DNA of 64,000 nt from Coprinus comatus (GCA_034638255.1 JAWPGT010000013.1:558001-622000); one strand, 5' to 3'. Positions 10,524 to 21,977 are shown, numbered from the stretch's first letter. The notes: generated from the letters alone by a model not told the origin. Numbers and translations are program-made.

Positions 10524-12059
10524 TCAGTCGCCTTCTGCCATGAGCCATTGGGCGAAGTCGTCCAATCTCTGCTTCTCTGATTCATCACCATCTTCTAAAT
10601 CATCTCCGGTGCCCGAACGTTTGAATCGTTGTCTGCCTACGTACAAACTTGCCTCAACCCGGCGGCCATCGAAAAAGCGACCATTCATTTTCTGAGGGAT
10701 AAACTTGTAAGTACATCAAAATTAAGGTGCAGAAAGGAACAGTATACCAAAATACAAGCTTGTGCACTAATGGGATCACGAAATTTGACTGTCATAATTC
10801 CATCCTTCTCTTTCTGGGCGAAAAAGTCAACCAATAGAAGAATTTTCCAGAGCCAGGGACACGCACATCATACAAGGTCACGTTGGTAACTTCCCCCAAA
10901 GTTGAACACTCTTCCCGCACTTCTTCTTTAAGATCCAGTAGTAATGATGCATCTTTTTCGAGCTCTTCGAGTGTGAACATATATTTCAAAACGACGACCC
11001 GAGTGTTCTTGTTGATATCACGGACACTATCTTCCTCCGTTTTGGCAGGCCCAAAACCATCTTCATCGTCCCATTCCAATAGTTTCCTATGTCTGGTTTG
11101 AATTTGATCAAAAGAGAGTAGCAGAATTACTCACTTTTGCATTTTTCCTATTCGCTTGCTTGCTTTCTTTTTGTCTACAACTTTCCGTGGCTGATAACCA
11201 CCGGCACTGCCGCTACTATGAGCTTTGTGTGTGAAGTCAGCTTTTGCTACATGCATCACTGTGGAGGAATCCCCGAGCCGCAGCTCCGCCTCGTCAAGAA
11301 GATTGACTGCGAGAAAAACTGATTCCTCTTTGAAGAAAACAATCAAGGCCTCTCCAGAGAATGTTCCATCCTCTTTGGCATACATCTTGACTTTGGGCTC
11401 TCCTTCATCGTCCTCTTCAATGACCCCACAACGCGAAAACCTCTCCGCGACTTCATCCTGCTCTGCATCCAAAGGCAGACCAGTAACATATACAGCAGTA
11501 TTCTTCGATTTTCTTTCCGCTGTTGGTTTATCGCCACGTCCTCGTTTTGAAGGACCAGCATCAGCATTAGTACTTGATCCAAATCCTGTGTAATCTTCAG
11601 GTTCTTTTCGCTTCTTGTTCTCGCGCTTTAACACGGGGGCTGCAGGGGTCTTGAGTTTACCATACCGGAAGTCAGATCTGCACAGCCGGTCGTTCCATCA
11701 TCTCAAAGGGCACTTGCCTCTTCGTCGACTCCAGCTATGGAATATGCGGCTTGTTGTTGTTTGACGAGATCTTCGTCCAACTAGTTGATGTAAGATCAGG
11801 GGAGTCAGCTATTGTAACCAGCATCCAAACGTACCAGGGACATCCAAGACCCTTTCGCAGCATCGAATTCCATCTCTGTGCCATCATCTTCTTCATAACG
11901 CCATGCATTATTTGCCTTGTCAAAATATACCCTAGAAGAACGTTATTTACTTCCAGAACAACATTTCTACCTCAATCAATACCTTGGATCGTTTGCAAAT
12001 GCTGCTGTCTGATCCTCAACGGATGAGCCTGCGGGTGCAGATGGTGGTGGCGCCGACAT
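10524..12059 (-). CDS. CUS2: U2 snRNP-associated splicing factor, CUS2/HTATSF1 family
   Basis: Nuclear RNA-binding protein that assists U2 snRNP and SF3b during prespliceosome assembly. The ATG at 12059 gives MSAPPPSAPAG, then a GYF-free N-region with VYFDKANNAWRYEEDDGTE and GTEMEFDAAKGSW. A Lys/Arg-rich linker (LKRENKKRKEPEDY) follows. RRM1 begins TAVYVTGLPLDAEQDEVAER and carries KVKMYAKEDGTFSGEALIVF. RRM2 is a UHM-type domain, RVVVLKYMFTLEELE to FRDPISAQACILKMNGRFF, with the R-x-F in GRFFDGRRVEASLY that binds ULM peptides. The C-terminus ends FAQWLMAEGD. One intron (11650-11717) has a GC donor (GAG|GCAAGT) and AAG acceptor; no in-phase GT alternative exists. It is shorter than human HTATSF1, lacking the acidic tail. 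Confidence 0.9.
11650..11717 (-). other. GC-AG intron in CUS2/HTATSF1 homologue
   Basis: On the minus strand the exon ends ...GACGAAGAG and the intron opens GCAAGTG, the strong consensus of GC-donor introns. It closes CTCAAG before ACCCCTGCAGCC, joining GVDEE to TPAAPVLKRENKK in phase. The CTGCAG acceptor 9 nt downstream would break the frame. Confidence 0.8.
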
Positions 12060-12178
12060 GGTTGTTTATGATTATTTGATGCGATGACTTTGGCTTAATA
12101 GAGGTTCAATGGGATCAAACAAGAACACAAATAATTAAGAAAGTATCCATGCAATTGTTAAGCTCTACTAAGTCTAGT

Positions 12179-12873
12179 CTACCGATACATGACCATAGGG
12201 AAGTAGGAGTGTGGGGTGTGAGGGGCGTCTGCAGAACGCTTTGGCTGCCAACGTGTGTAAGGAGTGGGAAGGGCGGGTGGTAGCCTCGATTCAGAGTAAA
12301 CCTGAGTTGCATTGGTAATTGTCGCAATGGCCTGTACGAGTGTGGTTGGTTCGGACTTGGTAGGTACATCAGATTTTCCGTCTTCCGAAGGAGCTGCGAC
12401 ACTGAATGGAAAGTATTTAATCAAGGTGAGATGGTACTGAATTAAGGGAAACATACGCCTGTGCACCAGAGTGCTCAATCAGCAGTTGGGAAAGTTCGTT
12501 CTGGGTGACCACTGAAAGTTGCGGGTAGGCACGTCGAACATCACGTTTCCAGTATGGATTCTGTGCGGGGTCAGACGCTGTATCATATTAACACAAAATC
12601 AATCTTCCAAATTACAAGTGTTAAAGTACCTTTTGTTGCTGGTGTTGAGTACTTTTCTGGTCTAGACCCTGGAGGAGGGTAACGGTTAACGCCTTGGAGA
12701 GGCAAGCCAGTGGAAATTTCTGGGTTGACCACAGTGACCTCTCCTGAACATGATGATGAGAACCTTGACCGCTTGACCGAAAGAGTGACTTAATATGACT
12801 CACGGAATTTCTTCCAAAAGCCTTTGGGACTGAGATGATAGAGCGTTGACTCCGCTGCTTTCTTGGTGGCCAT
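12179..12873 (-). CDS. Mitochondrial complex I accessory subunit, 21 kDa (NUO-21.3) type
   Basis: Probable accessory subunit of NADH:ubiquinone oxidoreductase in the inner mitochondrial membrane. Exons 12804-12873, 12630-12743, 12457-12577 and 12179-12401 splice to 175 residues. The N-terminus MATKKAAESTLYHLSPKGFW and the later PAQNPYWKRDVRRAYPQLSV resemble the Neurospora 21.3 kDa subunit, as does the early STGLPLQGVNRYPPPGSRP. The middle carries a Thr/Ala-rich helix (TTLVQAIATITNATQVY) and the end is Pro/His-rich. No cleavable presequence is obvious, as in many accessory subunits. It shares a bidirectional upstream region with the UPF0643 gene. Assignment is from remembered family motifs; alternative is another small mitochondrial orphan. 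Confidence 0.72.
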
Positions 12874-13529
12874 GGGTACAAACGGGAATCCAAGTCGCTG
12901 GACGTCGTGTCACGACTCCGTGTGCATGTGACACTGTCACGAAGTTGAGACCCAACTCTCTACAATAATCAATCAGACACTGCGTCAAGTTCGGTAGCTC
13001 AAGTGACATTCAGTACATGCTTATAAGCTAGATTTCAAGCTTGTCCGTACCGCCCCTGCATGAAATCACTGATTCGCCTAATGCTTCTACCTGTCGTGCT
13101 AGAGGTATCAAATGAGCTCATTTGACCGGGTCGACACTTCGAACACTGTTCATGTCCATTGCGCACGCTGAGAAAAAAAAATCGTCGGTAAAAAACTGAA
13201 ATACTCTAAGCGGTTATTCATCATCCAAGAATTTCAACACCTCCGCATATGTGCTTCCTCGGGGAAACAACATATTGCCATGGAGTTCATACAACTAGTT
13301 AACATAAGTAAGGCGTGGCTATGGCGCAATTCTCAACTATTACTACAACTATGTGGCGCCATGACCATTACCCGCAGCGCAAGGACGGACAATCTGTGAC
13401 CTGTCCGTGCGGCAATAAATTCGTTGGACTCCTTATTCTCAACCATTCACTGCAAAAAAACAACCCCACTTTATTCACTCACCTATCTCATCCATTATCT
13501 CTCTACCTGGTTCTAATAGTAAAGACTCT
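12874..13529. promoter_or_regulatory. Divergent promoter region between complex I subunit and UPF0643 gene
   Basis: 656 bp serving two divergently transcribed genes. Open frames at 12800-13009 (minus) and 13315-13533 (plus) show no family resemblance. An A-run lies at 13172-13180. Pyrimidine-rich sequence at 13470-13510 leads into the plus-strand start. Confidence 0.4.
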
Positions 13530-14405
13530 ATGAGCACCTTATTTGCACACCCACCCCATCCCTCTGAGCTTCCGGGACACACTTCGCCTCCAAAACATGA
13601 GGAAATTATACGGGACCCACACAACGTACCAGTTTTTGATTCCCAAAGTATTGCTTTCCCGACTTCCCCAGTATTATATCTCCCACCCCTACTTTCCTCT
13701 CTTCCAGAGGAAAATAATATTGACGTTGTCGAAAGAGAACAAATCACCGACCCAGACTTTCCACCTGTGACCACTAAGACCCGCCTGCCCAACATTGACC
13801 CAGCATCGTTATCACTGCATAAAGCACTTCACCGATTCAAACCTCTCACTTCTAATTATGCCGCAACACCTTACGCCGAAGCGTTTAACTGGGACAAGCT
13901 CTTGCTACCCGTCGAGAAGATAGAGAGTGGTATTGTGTTGTATTCCGAAGCAAACGGAAGGCCGGCAGCGATGGCGGACGTGAGTTCAACAATATCTCAG
14001 TCTTGACTGCCTTGCTCAGACACCCAAACTTCATATGCTCATATTTATTTATAGCTCTCTACGAGGCCGATAAATTGGCACACGAAGAAGCAGTCCGCAA
14101 TGGAGGGGTGAGTCTTCCGGCATTCGTAACTAATTATCACAAGAGTACTCATTTTCTTAAAACAGCTCATCATGTATTGGTATGGTATACCTAACTCCGA
14201 GACCGGGATGAACATGGCTACTTGCATCTGGCAAAGCCGCAAGCATGCAGTTGCGGCAAACTCAAGGCCTCATCACATACGAGCCATGAAACTTGCCGCA
14301 AAATCATATGAGGTGTATAACCTTGAACGATATCAGCTAATAAAACGGAAAGGCGAAGAAAATGTCACTGTGGAAACATATACAGGAGGGGAAGTTGGTT
14401 GGTGA
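13530..14405 (+). CDS. UPF0643 family protein with apparent frameshift
   Basis: Conserved fungal protein of unknown function (UPF0643, S. pombe PB2B2.08 relatives). Exons 13530-13979, 14055-14107 and 14166-14405. The first exon reads RLPNIDPASLSLHKALHRFK to YAEAFNWDKLLLP in frame 1. The family segment REWYCVVFRSKRKAGSDGG lies in another frame from about 13922, and only that frame joins correctly (GGA C|intron|CT CTC TAC) to LYEADKLAHEEAVRNGG. The rest is LIMYWYGIPNSETGMNMATC, RPHHIRAMKLAAKSYEVYNL and the end ETYTGGEVGW. One base is therefore missing (or two extra) around 13910-13924. No intron can explain it, so it is an assembly indel or an inactivating mutation. Kept as CDS because the remainder is intact. 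Confidence 0.78.
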
Positions 14406-14533
14406 ACGGTAAAGGATCTTGCTCTGTTCTTGTGCACTTTGTTTTCAGTATCCCGCTATGCTATTTGTATTATTCAATTGTCAGTATTGCCCTCTTGGCT
14501 ACAGAATTAGTAGATGAGTACTGTTTTTTTTTT

Positions 14534-16016
14534 TTAGAGATCTATACCTAAATCGTCACTGCTATTATGACGTTGTCCAATAAACTTTTCCTCGGCTGCA
14601 GAAGACTTTCTTGCGGAATCCAAAGGTGATAAATAGATACCAGCCGCAGGGGCAAATGCTTTGCGTGTGTCAACAGTAGGCTGAAGATCCTGGCTACAAG
14701 AACCCAAGAAAATAGCTGGGAATCGGAACCAATCATCATGAGGTGAAGGAGTCGGACTGATTGAGCCTTCTACAACTTCAACATCACTCCCCACTCGAAC
14801 TGCATGTGAAGTGTCTACCTCAACTACTAGGTTGGTATCGTTAGACTGTTGACCAGGTTTAAACGAAGTCCATCGAAAATCAAGCTCATTAACATCGACC
14901 GCCAAAGCCTGAGGTAAGCAGCGTTCTTCAACACAATCTTCAGTGGAAGATTCAAGATAGTAAGCACTAGGTTGATTGTGATAGCAAGGGCCAGGGGAGT
15001 AAAATAAATTAGAGATTTCCTCAGACTCCGTCCATGCCGATTCGCGTGCATTAGAACCATCCATACGAGGGGTGGTTGTTTTTGTTGTAGGTGATAGATC
15101 GTTCAATTCACTTTCTGTTTGGAAAACATTCCCATCGAAAATCGCAGAGTCAAGATCCAACCCGGCATCCTCCAAATGATTGGCAAGTCTAGTAGGTGAA
15201 AGCCGTTCATACATCACGATTGGGGGTGCGAAATGACGAGTGATTTTTGAAGCCGGACCAGGAGTTGAAAATGGGGCAGCGTCATAGGAAGAAAACCCTT
15301 CTTTCAGATATTCAAATGCCTCCTGCGCTGAATCAAGATTCCCGTAACATATACTATGGTTCGAGATAAGAGTGCGAGGGCTAGATGTCTGAGCGACCTC
15401 TAGTTCCGGTACGACAAATGCAAAATTAGGCGAATCCAGGGGACAAATGGTGTTCTCTGTGGTTGTTGGGTCATAAGGAATAAGAGTACCGGAAGAGCAT
15501 TGTTCATGTTGAGAAGGCAGTGTGCCTCGTATTAGGTGATTGCCAGGCAAAGTTCTGAATGTATGCGCCAACCATCTGGGCAAAACTTCCCGATTTTCTG
15601 CTTGTGATTCCTAGGCCATGGTATTAGCGGATATATAGAAGCTGAACGACACCATCTGTTACATTGTTATATGTGGTGCGTGAAGAAGAAGACAAGCTGG
15701 AATCAAAATGAGACAAAGCACCATTTTCAGAGCCCCGCCTTTTGTATCTAGGCACAAGCGATAATCTCCCCTTGGTGTTGCCCCCGTTGCCTGTGCTCGA
15801 GGTACGTAGACGAATACCGGAATGAGTTCCCGACTGAAAACTTCGTCTGGCAGGTCGTTCACGAGGATGGGGGTGTGTCATGCACATCGTTTCTATCATC
15901 CTATCAAATCTGTGGTTGAGATCATGGTTTCGGTGCCGCTTCGCCTCAGGATATGCTACGAGAAGCCGTAAGTAATGTGGGAGATGATCAGATCGTATCT
16001 GTTGAACCTGTCGCAC
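14534..16016 (-). CDS. Ser/Thr/Pro-rich orphan protein
   Basis: Function not recognised. A long exon ends at a stop at 14534 and begins after an intron whose acceptor (CCTAG) lies at about 15612; the donor is GTAACAG at about 15665. Together they give roughly 460-480 residues. The 5' exon is Arg/His/Pro-rich (THPHPRERPARRSFQ, SLVPRYKRRGSENG); the 3' exon carries LPRWLAHTFRTLPGNH, DSAQEAFEYLKEGFSSYDAA and FAPPIVMYERLSPTRL, with many Ser, Thr and acidic residues. No domain, signal or membrane span is visible; it looks largely disordered. The start is uncertain: the first in-frame ATG at 16016 gives MRQVQQIRSD, another lies at about 15899. It converges on the UPF0643 gene with a T-run (14524-14535) between them. 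Confidence 0.6.
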
Positions 16017-16371
16017 TCAAACCCTTCCTGCTATAAGAATTACCCCAAGGTACATCATACGGCATAGTTCCTGGTAACGCACCTCTTCTCCATTACTCTC
16101 GTGGACAGGTGTCAGGATTCAGGAAGTGTTCAGAATACTTGTGGTGTGACGAGTAACACTGTAACACCAATACCATGTTCCTAAACAGGGCCCCACGGGG
16201 CCTGGTGTTATCGCTATCATATATGCGTTACTAATCCTCCATTACATATGTATTCGTAAGGCATGTGGCGACCCATTAACTCTGGTTCTAACGCTCCTAA
16301 CACAATCACCATTAGCCCTAAGCCATAAGTATTTTAGGGAAAGGTTCTAGAAGGTCGTTCGCAATCATATC
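16017..16371. promoter_or_regulatory. Divergent promoter region
   Basis: 355 bp between the minus-strand orphan and gamma-glutamyltransferase. A short perfect inverted repeat GGCCCCACGGGGCC sits near 16191-16204. No coding signal seen. Confidence 0.4.
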
Positions 16372-18705
16372 ATGAAGCAGTCAACGCCAAGTTCACCATA
16401 TACTCCTCTATTTGACCGTGCCGCCAGTAGTATTATCATCTTCGGTGTATTAGTACTTGTCTGCTGGTGGCAGTTTCGCTCAGGCTTCTATCAACGACAT
16501 TTGGATGACTATTACTATGCACCTCGAAGCAACGGTCGAAACCCGGCATATCTTATCAAGGCTCAACATGGTGCTATAGCCTCAGAGAATGAGCTGTGTT
16601 CAAATATGGGTGTGGACGTGTTGAAAGAAGGCGGTAATGCAATAGATGCAGCCATTAGCACTACCTTGTGCGTAGGCGTCGTCAATATGTTTTCGTGAGT
16701 GCTTTGCTGTATCGCCTTTGATATTCAGACATTAACATGGGGCAGGTCTGGTCTTGGAGGGGGAGGGTTTATGATGGTTCGCATACCTCCCCAAGTGCCG
16801 GAAGAATCTTCGGAGGTTTGGACCATTGATTTTCGGGAAACCGCTCCTGCCATGTCCAATACAACCATGTACAAGAATAATCCTAAAGCAGCACGTCAAG
16901 GGGGCTTAGCTATTGGAGTACCAGGGGAACTGAGAGGGCTTGAAGAGGCGCATCGAAGGTGGGGCACCATTCCGTGGAAACGTTTGGTTGAGCCAAGTGC
17001 AAAACTTGCAGCAGGATGGCGCGTACAGAGAGAATTAGCAAAAAGGATACAGGTATAGACTTCACTCTTCACCTTTGCTTAGACCATATCATCATCAATT
17101 ATTGCAGACATTTTCGTCGTTGATGTTCAGCTCTCCTGACTGGCAAGCTATTTTCGCTCCAAAGGGCGAGCTGTTGCGGGAAGGTGACTGGATCCACCGT
17201 ACGAATCTCGCTCGAACTCTTTCCACTATTGCAGAACGAGGGCCAGGGGCCTTCTACGAGGTAACCTATTTTTATTACTGGTTTTTGCGTGTGGATGTTC
17301 TTAATCTACAACAGGGGCCTATTGCTAATGCATTAATTGACAAAGTTCAAGGAAATGGCGGTATTTTGTCCCACCAAGACCTAAGAGATTACCATGTCAA
17401 AGTTGAAAGAGCATTAGAAGGGACATACCGCGGCAGAAAGGTATATACTACTCATGCACCAGGAGGTGGTCCCAGTACGTTTGAGTGCCTTACGCCAAAC
17501 CACAACTAAAGTGATTATTATTATAGTTCTTCTCCAGATGCTCAATGTACTGGAACAATATACAATGGAAGAGAGGACTAGCCTCAATATACATCGTACG
17601 ATAGAAACGATGAAGTTTGCATTCGCATCAAGGTTGGTCTGCGGCACATAATTCAAATTCCTCGTTGTCCTAGATTTTTTTTTTTTTGAAAAGGACGCGT
17701 ATGTCCGACCCTTCATTTGCAAATGACACCAAGAGAATACACCAGTTGTCGACGAAATCTTACGCTTCTGAAATATATGGCAACATTACTGATGTAGGTG
17801 TCCATTTTGTTTTGACGATGGGCATTAAGTTAAGTACTGACCGTCTTTAAAGGACATTACCCACCCACCCGAATACTATCATCCAGAGTACGATATCAAA
17901 CCAGATCATGGGACTGTTTGTTACCTGTTTGCTTTGAGGAATATGAGAAGATGCTGATAATATTATAGAGTCATTCATCCATCGTGGACTGCAATGGAAT
18001 GGCAGTTGCAATCACTTCTACAGTGAATGGTGTTTTTGGTTCATATCTTTTGGACTCTGTCACCGGGGTGTTACTGAACAATGAAATGGATGATTTTTCG
18101 GTGCCCGGTAGCCCCAACATTTTTGGATTGTGGCCTTCTCCATGTAAGTTGCGATTGAGTTCTGTTGGAAGATTATCAACCAAACAGCCCACCAGACAAT
18201 TACCCAGAACCTGGGAAAAGACCCGTCTCTTCCACTGCACCAACGATAATTGAAGATCCAGATGGTTCGTTTTTCGCAGCAATAGGTGGTTCTGGGGGCT
18301 CTCGCATCTTTGGCGCTATAGCACAAGTAATTCTCAACTTGCAATGGGGGCTTGATGCTAGTCAGGCAGTCGAATTTGGCCGCTTACACGATCAACTGTA
18401 CCCCTTGAAGGTAGACGCAGACAATGTTTATCCTTCGGAAATACTTGATTCTTTGCGACAGCGGGGTCATAATGTATCTAGTTAGTGCTACCTCTGACAA
18501 GATGCTTATTCATGGACACTTACTTCTCTCTCAGTGGCTGACATCAACAGGGTAGCAGCTGTAGTTCAGCTGGTGGTTAAAGAGTCTGGGACCTTATATG
18601 GTAAGCTTTTTATTCTCATTTTTCGCCTGGGAACCATCGTTGATTAATATCTTTGAACCAGCGGCAAGTGACTCGAGAAAGAACGGCATTGCTGCAGGAT
18701 TCTAA
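16372..18705 (+). CDS. ECM38: Gamma-glutamyltransferase (glutathione hydrolase), membrane-anchored
   Basis: Ntn-hydrolase that cleaves the gamma-glutamyl bond of glutathione and conjugates in the vacuole, secretory lumen or cell surface. Starts MKQSTPSSPYTPLF at 16372. A signal-anchor helix follows (ASSIIIFGVLVLVCWWQF, residues about 19-36). The large-subunit region has KAQHGAIASENELCSNMGV, GGNAIDAAISTTLCVGV, SGLGGGGFMMV, TIDFRETAPA and GVPGELRGLEEAHRRWG. Autocleavage is expected before the catalytic Thr in DHGTSHSSIVD (exon after 17970), followed by GVLLNNEMDDFSVPG, RPVSSTAPTII and the oxyanion-type GGSGGSRI. Ends DSRKNGIAAGF. About nine introns; the one at about 17475 uses donor GTACGT to restore PGGGPILLQML. 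All key residues are present, so it should be active. Confidence 0.94.
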
Positions 18706-19437
18706 GACGAATTGGTCATTATTTGGTGAGTGGACTTCGAGGGATTTCCCCTGTCTCTACTCTTATGCTTTTATATATAATGTCGATACAATGCCATGAT
18801 TTCTTGATTGAATTACATATATTGACCGTTACCGCTGTTCCAAAGCTTTCCCGCCTTAGTATGAATTAGTAAATTTCCGATATAGTACCAGGGCGTTGGT
18901 TATGAGCGGAGAGTGTTCCCATTACTCGAACAATGTGGGAGTAACGCCGGTTGAATTATAAATTGCATCGTCCACTGTCGGCTAAACCCCGGCTAAATGC
19001 GGCACCGCTCACAGAAGAGCCAAGGGTCCGGTTGGGTTCGTGACCTGAGTATGGAACGCCTTGTCATATAGCCTTCTCTGCGCTTGCATCATATGGTTGG
19101 GTTTTTGTAGGCTTGCATCCACTGTTCCGGTTATTGTGCGCGAAGTTCAAAGTGTTTGTGCTCCACCATACTTGAAGCGGGGTGATGTGAAATAAGAGAC
19201 TGCTATTGATTTTCCCGAAGTATTTTGCAGTGGTAGAGCCGAAGATGCGTTTTGAAAAAGAGTTCGACGTTGATGGCCAATGAAACACCGCGAGTAAAAA
19301 AGCGTAATTTTGTGCAACATTCCGGAGTACATACAGTCTGATCGTGACTAATGTTTGGACACGTAGATCTCTGTTGGCTCCCCTTCGTTCGTTAACATAC
19401 TGCACATTTGACTTCCTGTTCATTCTATCTAATCGAG
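18706..19437. other. Intergenic, gamma-glutamyltransferase to signal peptide peptidase
   Basis: 732 bp. A minus-strand open frame at 19064-19423 has no recognisable product. Direct copies of CGGCTAAA lie near 18979 and 18990. It is likely the terminator of the upstream gene plus the promoter of the downstream one. No transposon ends seen. Confidence 0.4.
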
Positions 19438-20940
19438 ATGGCAGGCATAGATTGGGATCTTTTCTCTTCCTACGTCGGGCTGCTAGGACTCGCTACGCTT
19501 TCAATATATGCTGGCTCATTTAGTTCGCTCCCAGTATGAAAATGTTGCGCGAAGTTAAGGCACGTACTCATGCCCCTGTATTTTCACTTCTAGAGGCCCC
19601 GAAGGAAATGTATGAAAAAGGAACCAAACAAAGTGGATGAAGATGAAGAAGAGGAGGAAATAGAACGCATGTCGTCAGACGATGCTTGGCTATTCCCTAT
19701 TGTAAGTCTGTTTGACTAATGAGTGTCGAAGCTGTGTAGATGGTTTTGAAGATAGGTTCTGTAGCACTCTTCGGACTATATGGGATAGTAAAGTACTTTG
19801 GTACAGCTTGGATCAATTGGTTTCTGGGATGGTACTTTTCCATCGCAAGCATTGGTAGCGTGTGGAAGGTAAAACAAAAACAAGCTCTATCGATACACAA
19901 ATGCTTAATACAACTATCTCAAAATCCAGTCGTCAACGGCATTTACGCAGTGGTTTGTCGGTGATACGCGGTGGAGATCTTTCGACCATTTCACCTTCAT
20001 TGTACAAAAAAATGGCCAACGTATGTTACTCTTTACTTGTAGATTGAATTCTAATACGAATTCTAATACTATGGCTAGCATTTTCTTATTTAACTTGGAG
20101 AACACCTACCCTCATTCTGCTACCTCTCTCATTTATTCCTTCCCTTTTGTACAACCTGTGCACCTCTTCACGGAAGTCCGCTCTACTTACAGATATCTTG
20201 GGCCTATCTTTTTCCCATAATGCACTTTCCCTGTTGAAAGTAGATTCCTTCAAGACAGGCACTATCCTCTTGAGTGGACTCTTCCTTTACGACGTTTGGT
20301 GGGTTTTCGGAACCGAAGTGGTACGTTTTTACCTGTAAATCTCGACGACTTTACCAAGTACTTCCTGATATAGATGGTGAAAGTTGCGACTTCCCTCGAT
20401 GTCCCTATTAAGTTATTGTGGCCCAAATCTTTATTGCTATCGAGTGAACGCGGTTACACTATGCTGGGACTGGGCGACATCGTCATTCCTGGTACATTTG
20501 TTGCCTTAGCTCTACGTTACGACTATAATCGCGAGAACAATGCTTCTTCCGACCAGCCGAAAAAGAATTTTCCCAAACCGTACTTCTTCGCAAGTATCCT
20601 AGCCTATATTATTGGCCTAGTCACGACCATGACGGTGATGCATATATTCCACACTGCACAACCTGCGTTATTGTATTTGAGGTAAGTGTCTTTACACACG
20701 AATAAACAACTGAAGACCTGAAACTCCCTGTAAAGCCCTGCTTGTATTCTCTCCTTTGTAATCACCGCCCTCTACCGTGGAGAATTGAAGGAAGCCTGGA
20801 TGTGGAATGACGAGCCGAAAACAAGCAATACAGGCACTGATGCTGGCAAACAGGAGATAATTCCAGATATCCAAATATCTTCGTCCGATGGAAATAAACA
20901 CCAAGGCGATGAGGTGAATATAAAGATCACAAATTCCTGA
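19438..20940 (+). CDS. SPP: Signal peptide peptidase (presenilin-type intramembrane protease)
   Basis: GxGD aspartyl protease of the ER membrane that cleaves leftover signal peptides and tail-anchored proteins. Starts MAGIDWDLFSSYVGLLG at 19438. After a luminal/first membrane segment comes an acidic loop (DEDEEEEEIERMSS), then MVLKIGSVALFGLYGIVKYF and WFLGWYFSIASIGSVW. The catalytic pair is visible: LSGLFLYDVWWVFGTEV (YD) and GLGDIVIPGTFVAL (GLGD). The PAL motif occurs as QPALLYL (20664-20684). The cytosolic tail is hydrophilic (RGELKEAWMWNDEP to NIKITNS) with no KKXX signal at the end. Seven or so introns, all GT-AG in phase. Length near 390 residues, normal for HM13-type enzymes. Confidence 0.93.
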
Positions 20941-21713
20941 ATCTGGAAATAAAATTCGTTCCTCTCGCACCTTGATCTCGTGTTGGGCATCCACGTTGAC
21001 TTGCTTATTACTTATTTCACTACGCCGTATTGTTGATTATTTGATTATTTGCTTTAATAAATTTATCCCAAATCCTTTCCAAGAAGCCCTTGCTGCGCCT
21101 TATGAAGCGGTAAGGATCGGGGCTGGAATAGGAAAAATTAGACCAACAACAGGTTGCTCGATTATTAATGACTCTGATTGGGATAAAAGGAGTTTTCTTA
21201 GGAAAGGACGCACCTGTTCTGATTCAGGAATAATACACCTCCATCTGACCTCCATCTCGTGCCTCTTTAAGAATTGTCCCACACCCACCCCACACGGGCC
21301 ACATCTTCTTCCGATAACCGCTGCTCATTTCTAGATTTTACGGGGTTTGCTTTCGGATGGAGTCTCGGGGAAACTGAAATAAGAGAAATGTAATGTGGCG
21401 CACTCCCCGTGTAACCCATTAACACTTCAATGACTCGTCGCTTATGTTCAACCGCTTTCATTTTGTTGCCACCGCATCTCTATCCATCTCCACCCATAAC
21501 GCAATTTACAGTACATGTTGACAGTTACACAATACTGGTCACTACTGTGACAGTCGCATTCGAGTTTCTAGGTCGGTCACATGGTGAGCCTTGCGCGCTT
21601 AGCACTAGTGTAGAAAAATGGAGGAAGAAAGAGTGGTCGTGTTATCTCTAGGTGAACGAGTCTCTTATATATGATGCGCGAGTGGATAGATGGCGCTTTA
21701 TTTATACAGTTGG

Positions 21714-21767
21714 TGATAACGATAAGGCAAATAGTGTCCTCGCTGACATCCCAATGATAATGATAAG
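21714..21767. promoter_or_regulatory. Cluster of four HGATAR (GATA-factor) sites
   Basis: TGATAA at 21714-21719, CGATAAG at 21720-21726, TGATAA at 21755-21760 and TGATAAG at 21761-21767, arranged as two adjacent pairs. The AreA family binds HGATAR, often cooperatively at paired sites. The position, about 2 kb before the AreA ATG and 0.8 kb after the signal peptide peptidase stop, suggests autoregulation of AreA; this is inference. Confidence 0.45.
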
Positions 21768-21977
21768 TTGATATGCCAACTTTAGCCATAATGAGTTAAT
21801 TATAAAGACATAAGTGGACGCCAAGGGTTTAAGACTGATCACATAGGTTTATTTATATCTTCATTCTGCATAGTATTTATGTACCATCTTGGACTATCAT
21901 TAGGACTGTTCGTACTTTCGCATGGATCTCTCTGGTGAGTTGAAATATAGCTAGCACCTTATGCTTGCCGGTCGTAC

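Noticed and set aside
11641..11649. CTGCAG acceptor for the GC-AG intron in the CUS2-like gene
   Set aside because: It would leave the downstream RRM frame out of phase; the AAG acceptor at 11650 fits.
13911..13927. 17-nt GT-AG span that would restore the UPF0643 frame
   Set aside because: Far below any credible spliceosomal intron length in fungi; a frameshift is the simpler reading.
16191..16204. GGCCCCACGGGGCC palindrome as operator or terminator
   Set aside because: Short and isolated, in a eukaryotic promoter; no evidence for a bound factor.
19064..19423. 119-residue minus-strand open frame
   Set aside because: No recognisable domain, no splice-supported extension, and composition like surrounding intergenic DNA.
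16372..20940. Biosynthetic or resistance gene cluster around gamma-glutamyltransferase
   Set aside because: Neighbours are housekeeping genes with no backbone synthase, tailoring oxidase or dedicated transporter.
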